In this document: positions 9,020 through 15,695 of the stretch, piece after piece
How positions within the stretch are numbered: the first letter of the stretch is position 1
Layout: each line of letters starts with the position of its first letter
IMG/VR virus record: IMGVR_UViG_3300009155_000206
Span: 1-27,360 of that record
Reading direction: 5' to 3' (one strand)
DNA: 27,360 nucleotides
From: a virus
Position numbers and translations under genes: made by a program
The notes under the pieces: model-generated
Told to the model about the DNA's origin: nothing
The model's input: the letters and a program-made list of their open reading frames with translations, nothing else
Database searches by the model: none

Positions 9020-11038
9020 ATGCCTGAATTTACTCTAGACGTTTACGGCAAAGAGTACGTTATTGACGCACCAGACCAAAAGTCTGCCGTTGATGCTGCT
9101 CTTGGGCATTACAAAACAACGTATGGAGATGCGCAACCTGCCGCAGCAGTTGCTCCCGTGGAGCAGGCTGGAATGCTTCAGCAGCCCATCGAGGTGCCTG
9201 CCGCGCCGCCATCTGAAACCGCACAGATCGCAGGCGCAGCACTGCGAGGCGGCGCTACAATCGGCGCAGGCGCATTGGCAGGGGCAATAGCTGGAGCACC
9301 TTTTGGTGGTGTTGGAGCGATTCCAGGTGCCGCAGCAGGAGCAACGGCAGCGGCATTAACGGGACCAATCCTCGAAGGCATCAATCAAACTTTTGGGACA
9401 AACTACACCAAACCCGATGAGGCGATGCAGCATTTGCTGACATACCTTGGTGTCCCAAAGGCTGAAATGTCATCTGCAAAACTTGCTCAGGCCATGACTG
9501 GGGCTATTGCTGAAACGGCAGCAGGAGTCGGACTCGGTAAAGCTCTGATGGCTGCGGCAAAGCCGTTTTCTACCGGTGCTTTAGTTGGTGAGGCATTGGC
9601 TTCACAGCCCGGACAACAGATGATGGGGGCTGCCGGTGCCGCAGCAGGCACGCAGGCCGCAGAGATGGCCGGCATGGGTATTCCGGGGCAACTTCTGGCA
9701 GGACTTGGCGGTGGGATGCTTGGATCGTTTGCAGGTGCAGAACGGTCAATTGCAGGAGCAACTACACCAAAAGGGCTTCGTGAAGCAGAGCAACTTGGTA
9801 TTGAGCCGCTTACTTCGCAGGCTTTTCCTCCAAAGACTCCTTTGGAAAATGCGCTGGCAAAAGCCAGAGAAATGACTCCGTATGGAACTGGGAGCTTGTT
9901 ACAGAAGCAGGAGGCAAAAAGAATTACAGAGGCAAAAGATTTGCTTCAAGATTTTGGCGCCGACATACCAGGAACAGATTACTTGCCAGAGTTGGCAAAA
10001 CAGTTGACCGACAGACGCAGAAGCATAGTTGATAAATTTTCTAAGATGAAAATGAATGTCATCAACAGCTTGTCTGGAGTTGGAAGACAACCAAATGTTA
10101 ATCACACTGTTCAGGTTGTTGATGACGAGATTAAGCGACTCAGAAGAATTAGTGGCGCTGGATACGACAAGGCTATAGCAGAGCTTGAGTCTTTTGGGGT
10201 GGATGTAATGTATAAAGATCTAAAAGAATTAGAGGCTAGAAGAAAGTTGCTCGGATTGCAGTTTAGGGCTCCAGAACTTGCTACAGTTAAAGATGAAGGC
10301 AAGAAATCCATCGATGCAATCTATGCCGCCTTGAATGAAGACATGGGAAACTTCATCAAATCAGAAGGGACAAGAACAGATTACATAAGATGGAGGATAG
10401 GAAACAGAAATCTGTCTGAGATGGCAGATGAACTAAAAGACAATACTTTAAAGAAAATTTTAAACAGCGAAGATACAACTCCTGAAAAGGTTCGAGAACT
10501 GTTGTTTTCGCAAAACAAAAGCTCAATTCAAAGGCTGTACGACAACCTAGACTCAAATGGCAGAAATACAGCTCGAGCCGCTATTTTAAGGAAAGCCGCA
10601 GATCAAGCTGGTGGGATTGAGGAGTTAGATCCAAACAGGTTTTTGGGCAAACTCAAAAAACTTGAAGACGAGACTGGAATTTTCTTTAAAAAAGAAGAAA
10701 AGCGTCAAGTTGAAGGATTAATGCGAGCTTTATCTTTCACAAAGCGAGCTGGGGAATTTGCTGCAAATCCTCCAACCGGAACACAACTTTCTGCATTTGG
10801 AATGGGAAGTTTTTTAACAAGTATTTTCGGAGGAGTTGCAGGAGTGCTTGCTGCCACAGGTCTGGGCACAGCAGCTACAAGGATCTACGAATCTAAACCA
10901 GTTCGAGAATTGCTCTTGAAGCTTCCATCCATAAAGGCTGGATCTCCTGAAGAAGCATCTACTATGAAACGTCTTGGCGATATTTTAAAAGCTCAAGCAG
11001 CAAAAGTTCCAAATGCACCTCAACAGGAGTCCAAATAA
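9020..11038 (+). CDS. P22 gp16-like DNA ejection protein
   Basis: This 672-residue protein is the third gene of the ejection set, in the place of P22 gene 16 (about 609 residues). It starts 1 nt after the gp20-like stop. The N-terminus (FTLDVYGKEYVIDAPDQKSA) is a short domain seen at the start of many phage structural proteins. Residues 70-115 and 150-240 are Gly/Ala-rich with GxxxG-type spacing, as in membrane-inserting segments. Residues 270-570 are charged and helical. A further hydrophobic stretch lies near residues 590-622. This fits a protein that inserts into the host membrane during genome entry. No lytic transglycosylase motif is visible. The stop overlaps the next ATG by 1 nt (TAATG). 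Confidence 0.8.
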   Translation: MPEFTLDVYGKEYVIDAPDQKSAVDAALGHYKTTYGDAQPAAAVAPVEQAGMLQQPIEVPAAPPSETAQIAGAALRGGATIGAGALAGAIAGAPFGGVGAIPGAAAGATAAALTGPILEGINQTFGTNYTKPDEAMQHLLTYLGVPKAEMSSAKLAQAMTGAIAETAAGVGLGKALMAAAKPFSTGALVGEALASQPGQQMMGAAGAAAGTQAAEMAGMGIPGQLLAGLGGGMLGSFAGAERSIAGATTPKGLREAEQLGIEPLTSQAFPPKTPLENALAKAREMTPYGTGSLLQKQEAKRITEAKDLLQDFGADIPGTDYLPELAKQLTDRRRSIVDKFSKMKMNVINSLSGVGRQPNVNHTVQVVDDEIKRLRRISGAGYDKAIAELESFGVDVMYKDLKELEARRKLLGLQFRAPELATVKDEGKKSIDAIYAALNEDMGNFIKSEGTRTDYIRWRIGNRNLSEMADELKDNTLKKILNSEDTTPEKVRELLFSQNKSSIQRLYDNLDSNGRNTARAAILRKAADQAGGIEELDPNRFLGKLKKLEDETGIFFKKEEKRQVEGLMRALSFTKRAGEFAANPPTGTQLSAFGMGSFLTSIFGGVAGVLAATGLGTAATRIYESKPVRELLLKLPSIKAGSPEEASTMKRLGDILKAQAAKVPNAPQQESK

Positions 11039-11325
11039 TGTCCATTCGCATCACTCCACCGTTCCCGACATTCACAACTCTCGATGGCGGCAATCTCGAG
11101 AACGGCTTCATCTACATCGGGCTCGCAAACTTCAACGCTGAGACGGCCCCTGTGCCGATCTTCTGGGACTCGGCCTGCACGATTACGGCTTCTCAACCGA
11201 TCCGCACCATCAACGGTATGCCGTCACGAGAAGGCGCACCCTCGAACTTCTACACGCTAGCGACATCGTACTCGATGACCGTGCGCGACAGCGCCGGGGG
11301 ACTTGTGTACTCTGCCAACGTATGA
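11038..11325 (+). CDS. Free-standing tailspike head-binding domain protein (95 aa)
   Basis: The whole 95-residue product aligns by eye with the N-terminal head-binding domain of P22 tailspike gp9. FPTFTTLDGGNLENGFIYIG matches the 'ANGKIYIG' region, APVPIFWD the 'NQIPVYIE' region, ITASQPIRTINGMPSREGAP the 'ITQPLIINAAGKI' region, and YSMTVRDSAGGLVYSANV the 'HSMAIYDANGSQVDYIANV' region. In P22 this domain attaches a large glycosidase trimer to the tail. Here the gene stops right after the domain, with no spike body. The frame ends in a clean TGA and no continuation is visible downstream. It may be an adaptor onto which another fibre docks, or a remnant. Confidence 0.85.
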   Translation: MSIRITPPFPTFTTLDGGNLENGFIYIGLANFNAETAPVPIFWDSACTITASQPIRTINGMPSREGAPSNFYTLATSYSMTVRDSAGGLVYSANV

Positions 11326-11372
11326 GCAAGAAACAGGTCAATCTATCTAAGCCTGCTAAAAAGAAATAGCAA

Positions 11373-11858
11373 ATGAGCTTTTTGTCTACGCTGCTACCAA
11401 CAATTGGAAATTTGATCGGAGGACCGCTCGGTGGAATGGCGCTAGACTGTGCTGCAAAAGCCTTGGGTATGAGCGACACGACCGCAGACAAGGTGCAGAA
11501 GGCTTTGACATCAGGGAACCTAACGGCGGACCAGATTGCCGCCTTGCAGGCCGCTGATCTCCAGTTGAAAACGAGGATGGCCGAGCTGGGCATTGACGCC
11601 GAGAAGATCGCCCAGGCTGATCGGGCGAGCGCCCGGACAATGCAACAAACTACTGGCAGCTGGGTTCCGGCGGCATTGGCGGTGACCTTGACGGTTTGTT
11701 ATCTTGGGATCATCTGCGCACTTTTAACTGGAGATATGAAACTATGGGAGAACCCCACTTTGACGCTCTTGCTAGGTGGCCTGACTACTGGGTTTACGTC
11801 GGTACTGTCATTTTACTTTGGTGCATCACACATTCAGGCGGGCACTGACAAAAAATGA
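11373..11858 (+). CDS. Holin, 3-TM gene-transfer-agent type
   Basis: The product has 161 residues. The C-terminal two thirds match the GTA-type three-transmembrane holin family: DRASARTMQQTTGSWVPAAL, then a hydrophobic helix (LAVTLTVCYLGIICALLTG), then NPTLTLLLGGLTTGFTSVLS followed by FYFGAS. The N-terminal segment (TIGNLIGGPLGGMALDCAAK) may be another membrane or amphipathic helix. Holins set lysis timing by permeabilising the inner membrane. The gene starts the lysis cassette, and its stop overlaps the next start (ATGA). Confidence 0.8.
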   Translation: MSFLSTLLPTIGNLIGGPLGGMALDCAAKALGMSDTTADKVQKALTSGNLTADQIAALQAADLQLKTRMAELGIDAEKIAQADRASARTMQQTTGSWVPAALAVTLTVCYLGIICALLTGDMKLWENPTLTLLLGGLTTGFTSVLSFYFGASHIQAGTDKK

Positions 11859-12160
11859 ACTTCAAGGAACAAGGCATTGATATTGGGTTCGCCATAGCAG
11901 GCTTATTTGGGGCACTGCTGATGATGTCGAAGACGGCAGGTCTGAACGTGGGCAGAACAGTGTTGGCGACCGTTGGAGGCGCCGCATCGGCTAATTACGT
12001 CACGCCGCTGATCCTGCACGTCACTAAGCTCGGGGATGATCCGACATACAGCTACAGCATCGCATTTCTGCTTGGATTTGCGGGTCTAAGAGCCATCGAA
12101 ACATTAACCTCAAAGGTACTTACAGATGAACCCGCTAACAGCAGCAAACGCCGTCGCTAA
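11855..12160 (+). CDS. Small membrane protein of the lysis cassette (101 aa)
   Basis: The gene overlaps the holin stop by 4 nt. The product has two or three likely membrane helices: IGFAIAGLFGALLMMS at about residues 10-25, VLATVGGAASANYVTPLIL at about residues 36-54, and SIAFLLGFAGLRAIETL at about residues 68-84. It ends in a basic tail (SSKRRR). Small membrane proteins with charged tails beside a holin are often second holins or antiholins. No family is recognised with confidence, so the lysis role is inferred from neighbours. Confidence 0.7.
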   Translation: MNFKEQGIDIGFAIAGLFGALLMMSKTAGLNVGRTVLATVGGAASANYVTPLILHVTKLGDDPTYSYSIAFLLGFAGLRAIETLTSKVLTDEPANSSKRRR

Positions 12161-12527
12161 CGGCATCGTCATCATTTCGGTAGCCGGAATGGCAATTCGA
12201 GTGTTTGGGGATTCTAATCACCAGATTCATGCACACCGCGAACTCTTTTACATTCGCAAGTTTATATCGTCTTTGGTAATTTGTGGAGCCGTGTTAAATC
12301 TTGCGACACTTTCCACTCCAAACTGGACAGAAGTCGTTTTGAATTACGGCTTTGCATCTAATTATCTGTTTTCACTTTATTACCATGACCGTACTTCCCG
12401 TTCCCCAAATTCCAAGAATGCAGGAACGCTACCTAAACAGCGTGCCCCCCGCCGGGCTGGTGGTGCTGGAAAGGCCGCACCGCGTCCTGCCCCCGGCAGG
12501 ACAGGACGGAAACGGTCTTCCACCTGA
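12126..12527 (+). CDS. Membrane protein of the lysis cassette with basic C-terminus (133 aa)
   Basis: The start lies 35 nt inside the previous gene. Three hydrophobic stretches are seen: ANGIVIISVAGMAIRVFG at about residues 11-28, FISSLVICGAVLNLATL at about residues 46-62, and VVLNYGFASNYLFSLYY at about residues 70-86. The last 45 residues are rich in Arg, Lys, Pro and Ala (APRRAGGAGKAAPRPAPGRT) and should face the cytoplasm. The segment HRELFYIRKFISSLVICGAV looks conserved rather than random. The 3' part overlaps another ORF (12385-12615) in a different frame. A holin-related role is likely from context, but it is not proved. Confidence 0.68.
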   Translation: MNPLTAANAVANGIVIISVAGMAIRVFGDSNHQIHAHRELFYIRKFISSLVICGAVLNLATLSTPNWTEVVLNYGFASNYLFSLYYHDRTSRSPNSKNAGTLPKQRAPRRAGGAGKAAPRPAPGRTGRKRSST

Positions 12528-12615
12528 CACGATTATTCCTTACAGTGGAATCTACGATGAAAACGGAAGACTCCCAACGCCGGCATCGAACCTCACATTT
12601 TTATCTCATGCTTGA
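12385..12615 (+). CDS. Possible overlapping gene in the lysis cassette (76 aa)
   Basis: This ORF overlaps the 3' 143 nt of the previous gene in another frame. Its ATG at 12385 gives a soluble Pro-rich product (MTVLPVPQIPRM to the end LTFLSHA). The stop overlaps the next gene's ATG at 12608 by 8 nt, a spacing typical of coupled genes. The product has no membrane helix and no lipobox, so it does not look like an Rz1-type outer spanin. It could be a real small phage protein or chance. A strong GC-rich hairpin (12484-12502) lies within the overlap. Confidence 0.4.
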   Translation: MTVLPVPQIPRMQERYLNSVPPAGLVVLERPHRVLPPAGQDGNGLPPDTIIPYSGIYDENGRLPTPASNLTFLSHA

Positions 12616-12787
12616 AAATAACATCGAGGAAATGGTGAAGGTTAACTTCGTGAATCTGGCTGCGTTTGCTGTCAGTATCAGCGACTTTTCTGAGTTGGTT
12701 AAGTTGCTCGTAATGATCGCGTCATTGGTTTACACCGTCACAAAAATTGTTCAGACTGTGCAGGAAATTAAAGCCAAGAAAAAATGA
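12608..12787 (+). CDS. Small single-helix membrane protein, holin-like (59 aa)
   Basis: The ATG at 12608 is chosen; an in-frame GTG at 12545 and ATG at 12557 would add polar residues that look non-native. The product has two hydrophobic stretches (VNFVNLAAFAVSISDF and LVKLLVMIASLVYTVTKIVQ) and ends in EIKAKKK. Very similar small proteins (acidic N-terminus, one or two helices, Lys-rich end) stand just before endolysins in many podoviruses. A T7-type class II holin role is plausible. The stop overlaps the endolysin start (ATGA). Confidence 0.65.
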   Translation: MLENNIEEMVKVNFVNLAAFAVSISDFSELVKLLVMIASLVYTVTKIVQTVQEIKAKKK

Positions 12788-13326
12788 GTGACTTTGAGAA
12801 AGCTTTGAAGTTTGTGCTGGAGCACGAAACCGTCTACGCCAAGGGGCACTACGGTGATATGGACTACGCTGTGGTCGAGAATGAACCCGGTGACTCTGGT
12901 GGGAAGACCAAGTTCGGCTTAGATTCTGCAAGCCATCCAGAGCTTGATCTCGACACACTTACGCTTGAGGAAGCATCACTTGTGTACAAGCGAGAGTACT
13001 GGGAGCGAGCGCACTGCCCACAGTTGCCGTGGCCCCTTTCACAGGTGCAGTTTGATGGGGCGGTAAATACCGGCATCGGTCAGCAGATGAAGTTCTTGCA
13101 GCGGGCCGCTGGCGTTAATCCAGACGGCGCTTGGGGACCAAACACAAGCCGCGCCACAGGGAATATGATCAGTGAGATTGGCCTAAAAGCTTTGTGCATT
13201 GATGTTTGTGACAAGAAGGAAGAGTTCTACAAGAACCTAGTTTCCAAAAAGCCGAATCTAAATCGATTCCTTCGGGGCTGGCTTAACCGCCTAAACGATC
13301 TTCGCAAGGACTGCGGACTCGCGTAA
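12784..13326 (+). CDS. Endolysin, GH108-like muramidase with peptidoglycan-binding region
   Basis: The product has 180 residues. The N-terminus (FEKALKFVLEHE) and NEPGDSGGKTKFGL at residues 33-46 match the GH108 family, in which a glutamate at the first position (here E15) is catalytic and 'NDPxDxGGxTxxGI' is the signature. The spacing between E15 and the NEPGD motif is longer than usual. The C-terminal part (VQFDGAVNTGIGQQMKFLQR, then NPDGAWGPNT) matches the peptidoglycan-binding domain normally found with GH108. There is no signal peptide, so export through the holin pores is expected. The enzyme cuts glycan strands of murein. It is the last gene before a terminator. Confidence 0.87.
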   Translation: MSDFEKALKFVLEHETVYAKGHYGDMDYAVVENEPGDSGGKTKFGLDSASHPELDLDTLTLEEASLVYKREYWERAHCPQLPWPLSQVQFDGAVNTGIGQQMKFLQRAAGVNPDGAWGPNTSRATGNMISEIGLKALCIDVCDKKEEFYKNLVSKKPNLNRFLRGWLNRLNDLRKDCGLA

Positions 13327-13346
13327 CCAACTCAAAATCAACATAG

Positions 13347-13379
13347 AAAAAGCGCACTTAAAAATAGTGCGCTTTTTTT
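13347..13379 (+). terminator. Intrinsic terminator after the lysis cassette
   Basis: A perfect 12-bp inverted repeat (AAAAAGCGCACT and its complement, 13347-13358 with 13366-13377) encloses a 7-nt AT-rich loop. It runs into seven T residues on the plus strand. The A-rich 5' arm means it could also stop transcription from the right on the minus strand. It separates the late virion and lysis genes from the replication block. Confidence 0.92.
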
Positions 13380-13419
13380 ATTGCGCTAATTTTGAGCGTA
13401 CACTATCTCTACTTACGAC

Positions 13420-13722
13420 ATGACAAACCTCCAAATGGATGTTCGCGGTGTCGTTAAGAAGTTCGGTGGCCGAGCGCAGCTTTACAGGAAGTTGTGCGTG
13501 GCGAAAGTCGAGCTAAGTCATCGCACGATAGATAATTGGATTTGTGCTGGGATCATTCCCATGCATCGATTCCTTCAGTTAATGGCCCTCGCAAAAGACG
13601 AGGGGTTTACACTAAACCTCAGAGAACACACAAAAAATGAAAGACCTCACAAACCTGACGGTGCCGGAACTGGTGTCGGAGTTGGAAACGCTGCGAATGA
13701 TGCAGCTAGTATACAGGCTTGA
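13420..13722 (+). CDS. Small HTH DNA-binding protein (Cro/YdaS-like)
   Basis: This is the first gene after the terminator. Residues 9-50 (VRGVVKKFGGRAQLYRKLCV through TIDNWICAGIIPMHRFLQLM) read as a Cro/YdaS-type helix-turn-helix: 'FGG.A.L...L' forms the first helices, TIDNWICAGIIP is the recognition helix and turn, and the family usually has W-x-x-x-G-I-P here. The last 25 residues are Gly/Ala-rich and probably disordered. It may regulate the early block it heads. The 3' end overlaps the next gene by 86 nt. No clear sigma-70 promoter was found in 13380-13419, although TTTTGAGCGTACACT stands just upstream. Confidence 0.65.
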   Translation: MTNLQMDVRGVVKKFGGRAQLYRKLCVAKVELSHRTIDNWICAGIIPMHRFLQLMALAKDEGFTLNLREHTKNERPHKPDGAGTGVGVGNAANDAASIQA

Positions 13723-14065
13723 TATTCAGCATGCTGAATCAGAGCTTCTAAGCCGAACATCTGCCGCGTTCAGCGCGGAGATGGCGCAACGCGAAAAAAC
13801 GCATGGCTCGATCTCAAAGGAGATCGACGGCGTGAAGCTCACATATGACGTGAAACAAACTGTCACATGGGACCAAGAAAAACTAAAGTCTCTTCGGGAA
13901 GCTCTTCCCATCGAGGTTGCTGACAGGCTGATCAAGACTGAGTTCTCAGTCTCTGAAGCAGTCTTCAAGAACCAGGTTGATCCCGGCCTGATTGACGCTC
14001 TGGTGGACGCCAGAACGACTAAACTCGGGGTGCCAACAATCAAACTGAACAAGAAAGATGCTTAA
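13637..14065 (+). CDS. Hypothetical early protein (142 aa)
   Basis: No family is recognised. The protein is charged and mostly helical in the first 60 residues. The later part (VKLTYDVKQTVTWDQEKLKS, then LREALPIEVADRLIKTEFSV) looks like a compact, conserved-type domain. Similar small proteins often stand just before Sak4-like ATPase genes. Starting at 13637 gives a long overlap with the HTH gene; the double ATG at 13697 would shorten the protein by 20 residues and the overlap to 26 nt. It overlaps the ATPase gene by 8 nt, so it belongs to the same operon. Confidence 0.65.
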   Translation: MKDLTNLTVPELVSELETLRMMQLVYRLDIQHAESELLSRTSAAFSAEMAQREKTHGSISKEIDGVKLTYDVKQTVTWDQEKLKSLREALPIEVADRLIKTEFSVSEAVFKNQVDPGLIDALVDARTTKLGVPTIKLNKKDA

Positions 14066-14924
14066 ATTCACAAAAGCAGATGACCGCAAGAAAGCGGCGA
14101 AAGACAAGGTGACGATGGTTATCTTCGGCCCAGCAGGGGCCGGTAAGACAACGCAGGCGCGGACGCTTGACCCAAAGAAGACGCTCTTCATCGACTTCGA
14201 GGCCGGTACTCTGGCGCTCGGGAAAGACTGGGCCAAAGACAACGTCTTTGACGTGCGAGCGGTAGCAGGCACCGTCGGGTGTCACCCTTGGGAGCTAGCC
14301 AGAGCTGCTGCTCTCTACATCGGTGGGCCGGACCCATCGGATGCCACCGGCTCGTACTCGAAGGCGATGTACGACCAAGTCTGTGGGATGTTTGGAGATC
14401 CCAAGGAGCTTGACCAGTACGACGCAGTGTTCGTTGACTCGATCACTGTAGCGGCCAGGGAGTGCTTCAAGTGGAGCCAAATCCAGCCGGAAGCCATGAG
14501 CGAGCGCACTGGTAAGCCAGACATGCGCGGAGCTTACGGTCTCTTAGGCCGGGAGATGATGCGTTGGATAACCCATCTCCAGCACTGTTCCAAAACGATC
14601 ATCATGGTTGGCATTCTTGACCGGCAGGAAGATGATCTCAAACGTGTGGTTTGGGAACCGCAGATCGACGGCTCTAAAACTGGCAGGGAACTGCCGGGGG
14701 TCTTTGATGAGGTGCTCACGCTCTCAAACCTGAAGGCGGAAGACGGCACGCTCTACCGAGCGTTCGTATGCCGCGAACAAAATCCCTACGGCTTTCCTGC
14801 AAAGGATCGCTCCGGGTGCTTGGACATGGTGGAGGAACCCAACCTCGCAAAAGTCCTTGCAAAGATCCGCGCTGGAAAGCGCGTTGATAACCTCGTAACA
14901 ACCATTCCCACTCAAACTGCTTAA
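14058..14924 (+). CDS. Sak4-like RecA-fold ATPase (AAA_24 type), recombination
   Basis: The product has 288 residues. Walker A is GPAGAGKTT at residues 24-32, and Walker B is in YDAVFVDSIT at about residues 117-126. FIDFEAGTLAL after Walker A and the later LPGVFDEVLTL region fit the AAA_24 family, which includes phage Sak4 single-strand annealing proteins. Sak4 proteins pair with a phage SSB to anneal or exchange strands during replication and recombination. Here the next gene, 2 nt downstream, is an SSB-like protein, which strengthens the call. The protein acts in the cytoplasm on ssDNA. Confidence 0.85.
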   Translation: MLKFTKADDRKKAAKDKVTMVIFGPAGAGKTTQARTLDPKKTLFIDFEAGTLALGKDWAKDNVFDVRAVAGTVGCHPWELARAAALYIGGPDPSDATGSYSKAMYDQVCGMFGDPKELDQYDAVFVDSITVAARECFKWSQIQPEAMSERTGKPDMRGAYGLLGREMMRWITHLQHCSKTIIMVGILDRQEDDLKRVVWEPQIDGSKTGRELPGVFDEVLTLSNLKAEDGTLYRAFVCREQNPYGFPAKDRSGCLDMVEEPNLAKVLAKIRAGKRVDNLVTTIPTQTA

Positions 14925-14926
14925 TT

Positions 14927-15520
14927 ATGTCATTCTTTTCACCTGAATCCTCAAACACCGGCTCAACCTCATTCGACCTCATCCCTGCCGGGGTGCTCGC
15001 AAAAGTCGTCATCATCGTCAAAGAAATTAAACACTCCCAGAGTACAGGGGCAAAGTTCATTGATCTTGAGATGGTCATCGACGGCGGAAAGTTCGACCGG
15101 CGCCGTGTTTACGGTGTCATCTGCGATCCGTGGGATTCCAAGACCAGCGAGAAGGCCAAGGAAATGGCCGTGGGTGCGATCACTCGCATCATGGAGTACA
15201 TCGGTGTGTTTGATCCCGCAAACCCAGAAAGCTACAACGCTTTCAACTCGGCCGGGATCGAAGAAGTCGCAATGGCGATTAACACCAAGACCGCCGGGAT
15301 TGTCATTGGAATCAAGAAAGGTAGCAACGGCTACAGCGACCGGAACGAGGTCAAGGAGTGGCAGTCACCGAATCCAAAATCGAATGGCTTCAAGTCATTC
15401 ACTGCGGCGCAGGCCGGCAAGGAGACGATGGCGGCTCCGGGCGAAGCGGCAGCGCCAGTGTCAGCGCCCAAGCCACAGCCAGTGGCAGCAGCAGCGCCGC
15501 CGTGGATGAAGGCTAAGTAG
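14927..15520 (+). CDS. ssDNA-binding-like protein (DUF669 type)
   Basis: The product has 197 residues. Its start (FDLIPAGVLAKVVIIVKEIK), the strand FIDLEMVIDGGKFDRRRVYG and the VAMAINTKTAGIVIGIKKGS region follow the layout of DUF669-type phage proteins, which have an OB-like fold. The tail is Ala/Pro-rich and ends in APPWMKAK, as in SSBs where a flexible end recruits partners. It sits directly after the Sak4-like gene, its usual companion. Binding to ssDNA is inferred from family and context, not from a seen motif. Confidence 0.75.
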   Translation: MSFFSPESSNTGSTSFDLIPAGVLAKVVIIVKEIKHSQSTGAKFIDLEMVIDGGKFDRRRVYGVICDPWDSKTSEKAKEMAVGAITRIMEYIGVFDPANPESYNAFNSAGIEEVAMAINTKTAGIVIGIKKGSNGYSDRNEVKEWQSPNPKSNGFKSFTAAQAGKETMAAPGEAAAPVSAPKPQPVAAAAPPWMKAK

Positions 15521-15695
15521 TCAACAGCCTTCTGCACTGGTTCAATACAAAAACGAACTAGCCAGTGTAGGGGGTTTGCGGTAAAACACAAACGGCACCA
15601 GGGGTGGTGCTCGCATCGGGAGTGCTGCGCAGGGAGATCCTGCGAGAAGGTTATTTCATTTTGTACCTTGTGAATCACTCGTTGCGTTTTCTTTT
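15521..15695 (+). other. Intergenic stretch with three hairpins
   Basis: This 175-nt gap interrupts an otherwise tightly packed block. It holds a bulged hairpin with arms CACTGG (15535-15540) and CCAGTG (15562-15567), a perfect 6-bp hairpin GCACCA/TGGTGC with a GGGG loop (15595-15610), and another perfect 6-bp hairpin CGCAGG/CCTGCG with a GAGAT loop (15628-15644). None is followed by a T-tract, so they are not ordinary terminators. The last 50 nt before the helicase ATG are AT-rich. A leader RNA, small RNA or regulatory element is possible. I found no convincing ORF. Confidence 0.5.

Noticed and set aside
11322-11369. 15-residue Lys-rich ORF overlapping the head-binding gene
   Set aside because: It overlaps the stop (ATGA) but is too short to support as a gene without conservation data.
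12352-12615. Rz1-type outer spanin nested in the lysis cassette
   Set aside because: The residue before the only N-terminal Cys is Ile, not Gly, Ala or Ser, so there is no lipobox, and the partner frame has no inner-spanin coiled coil.
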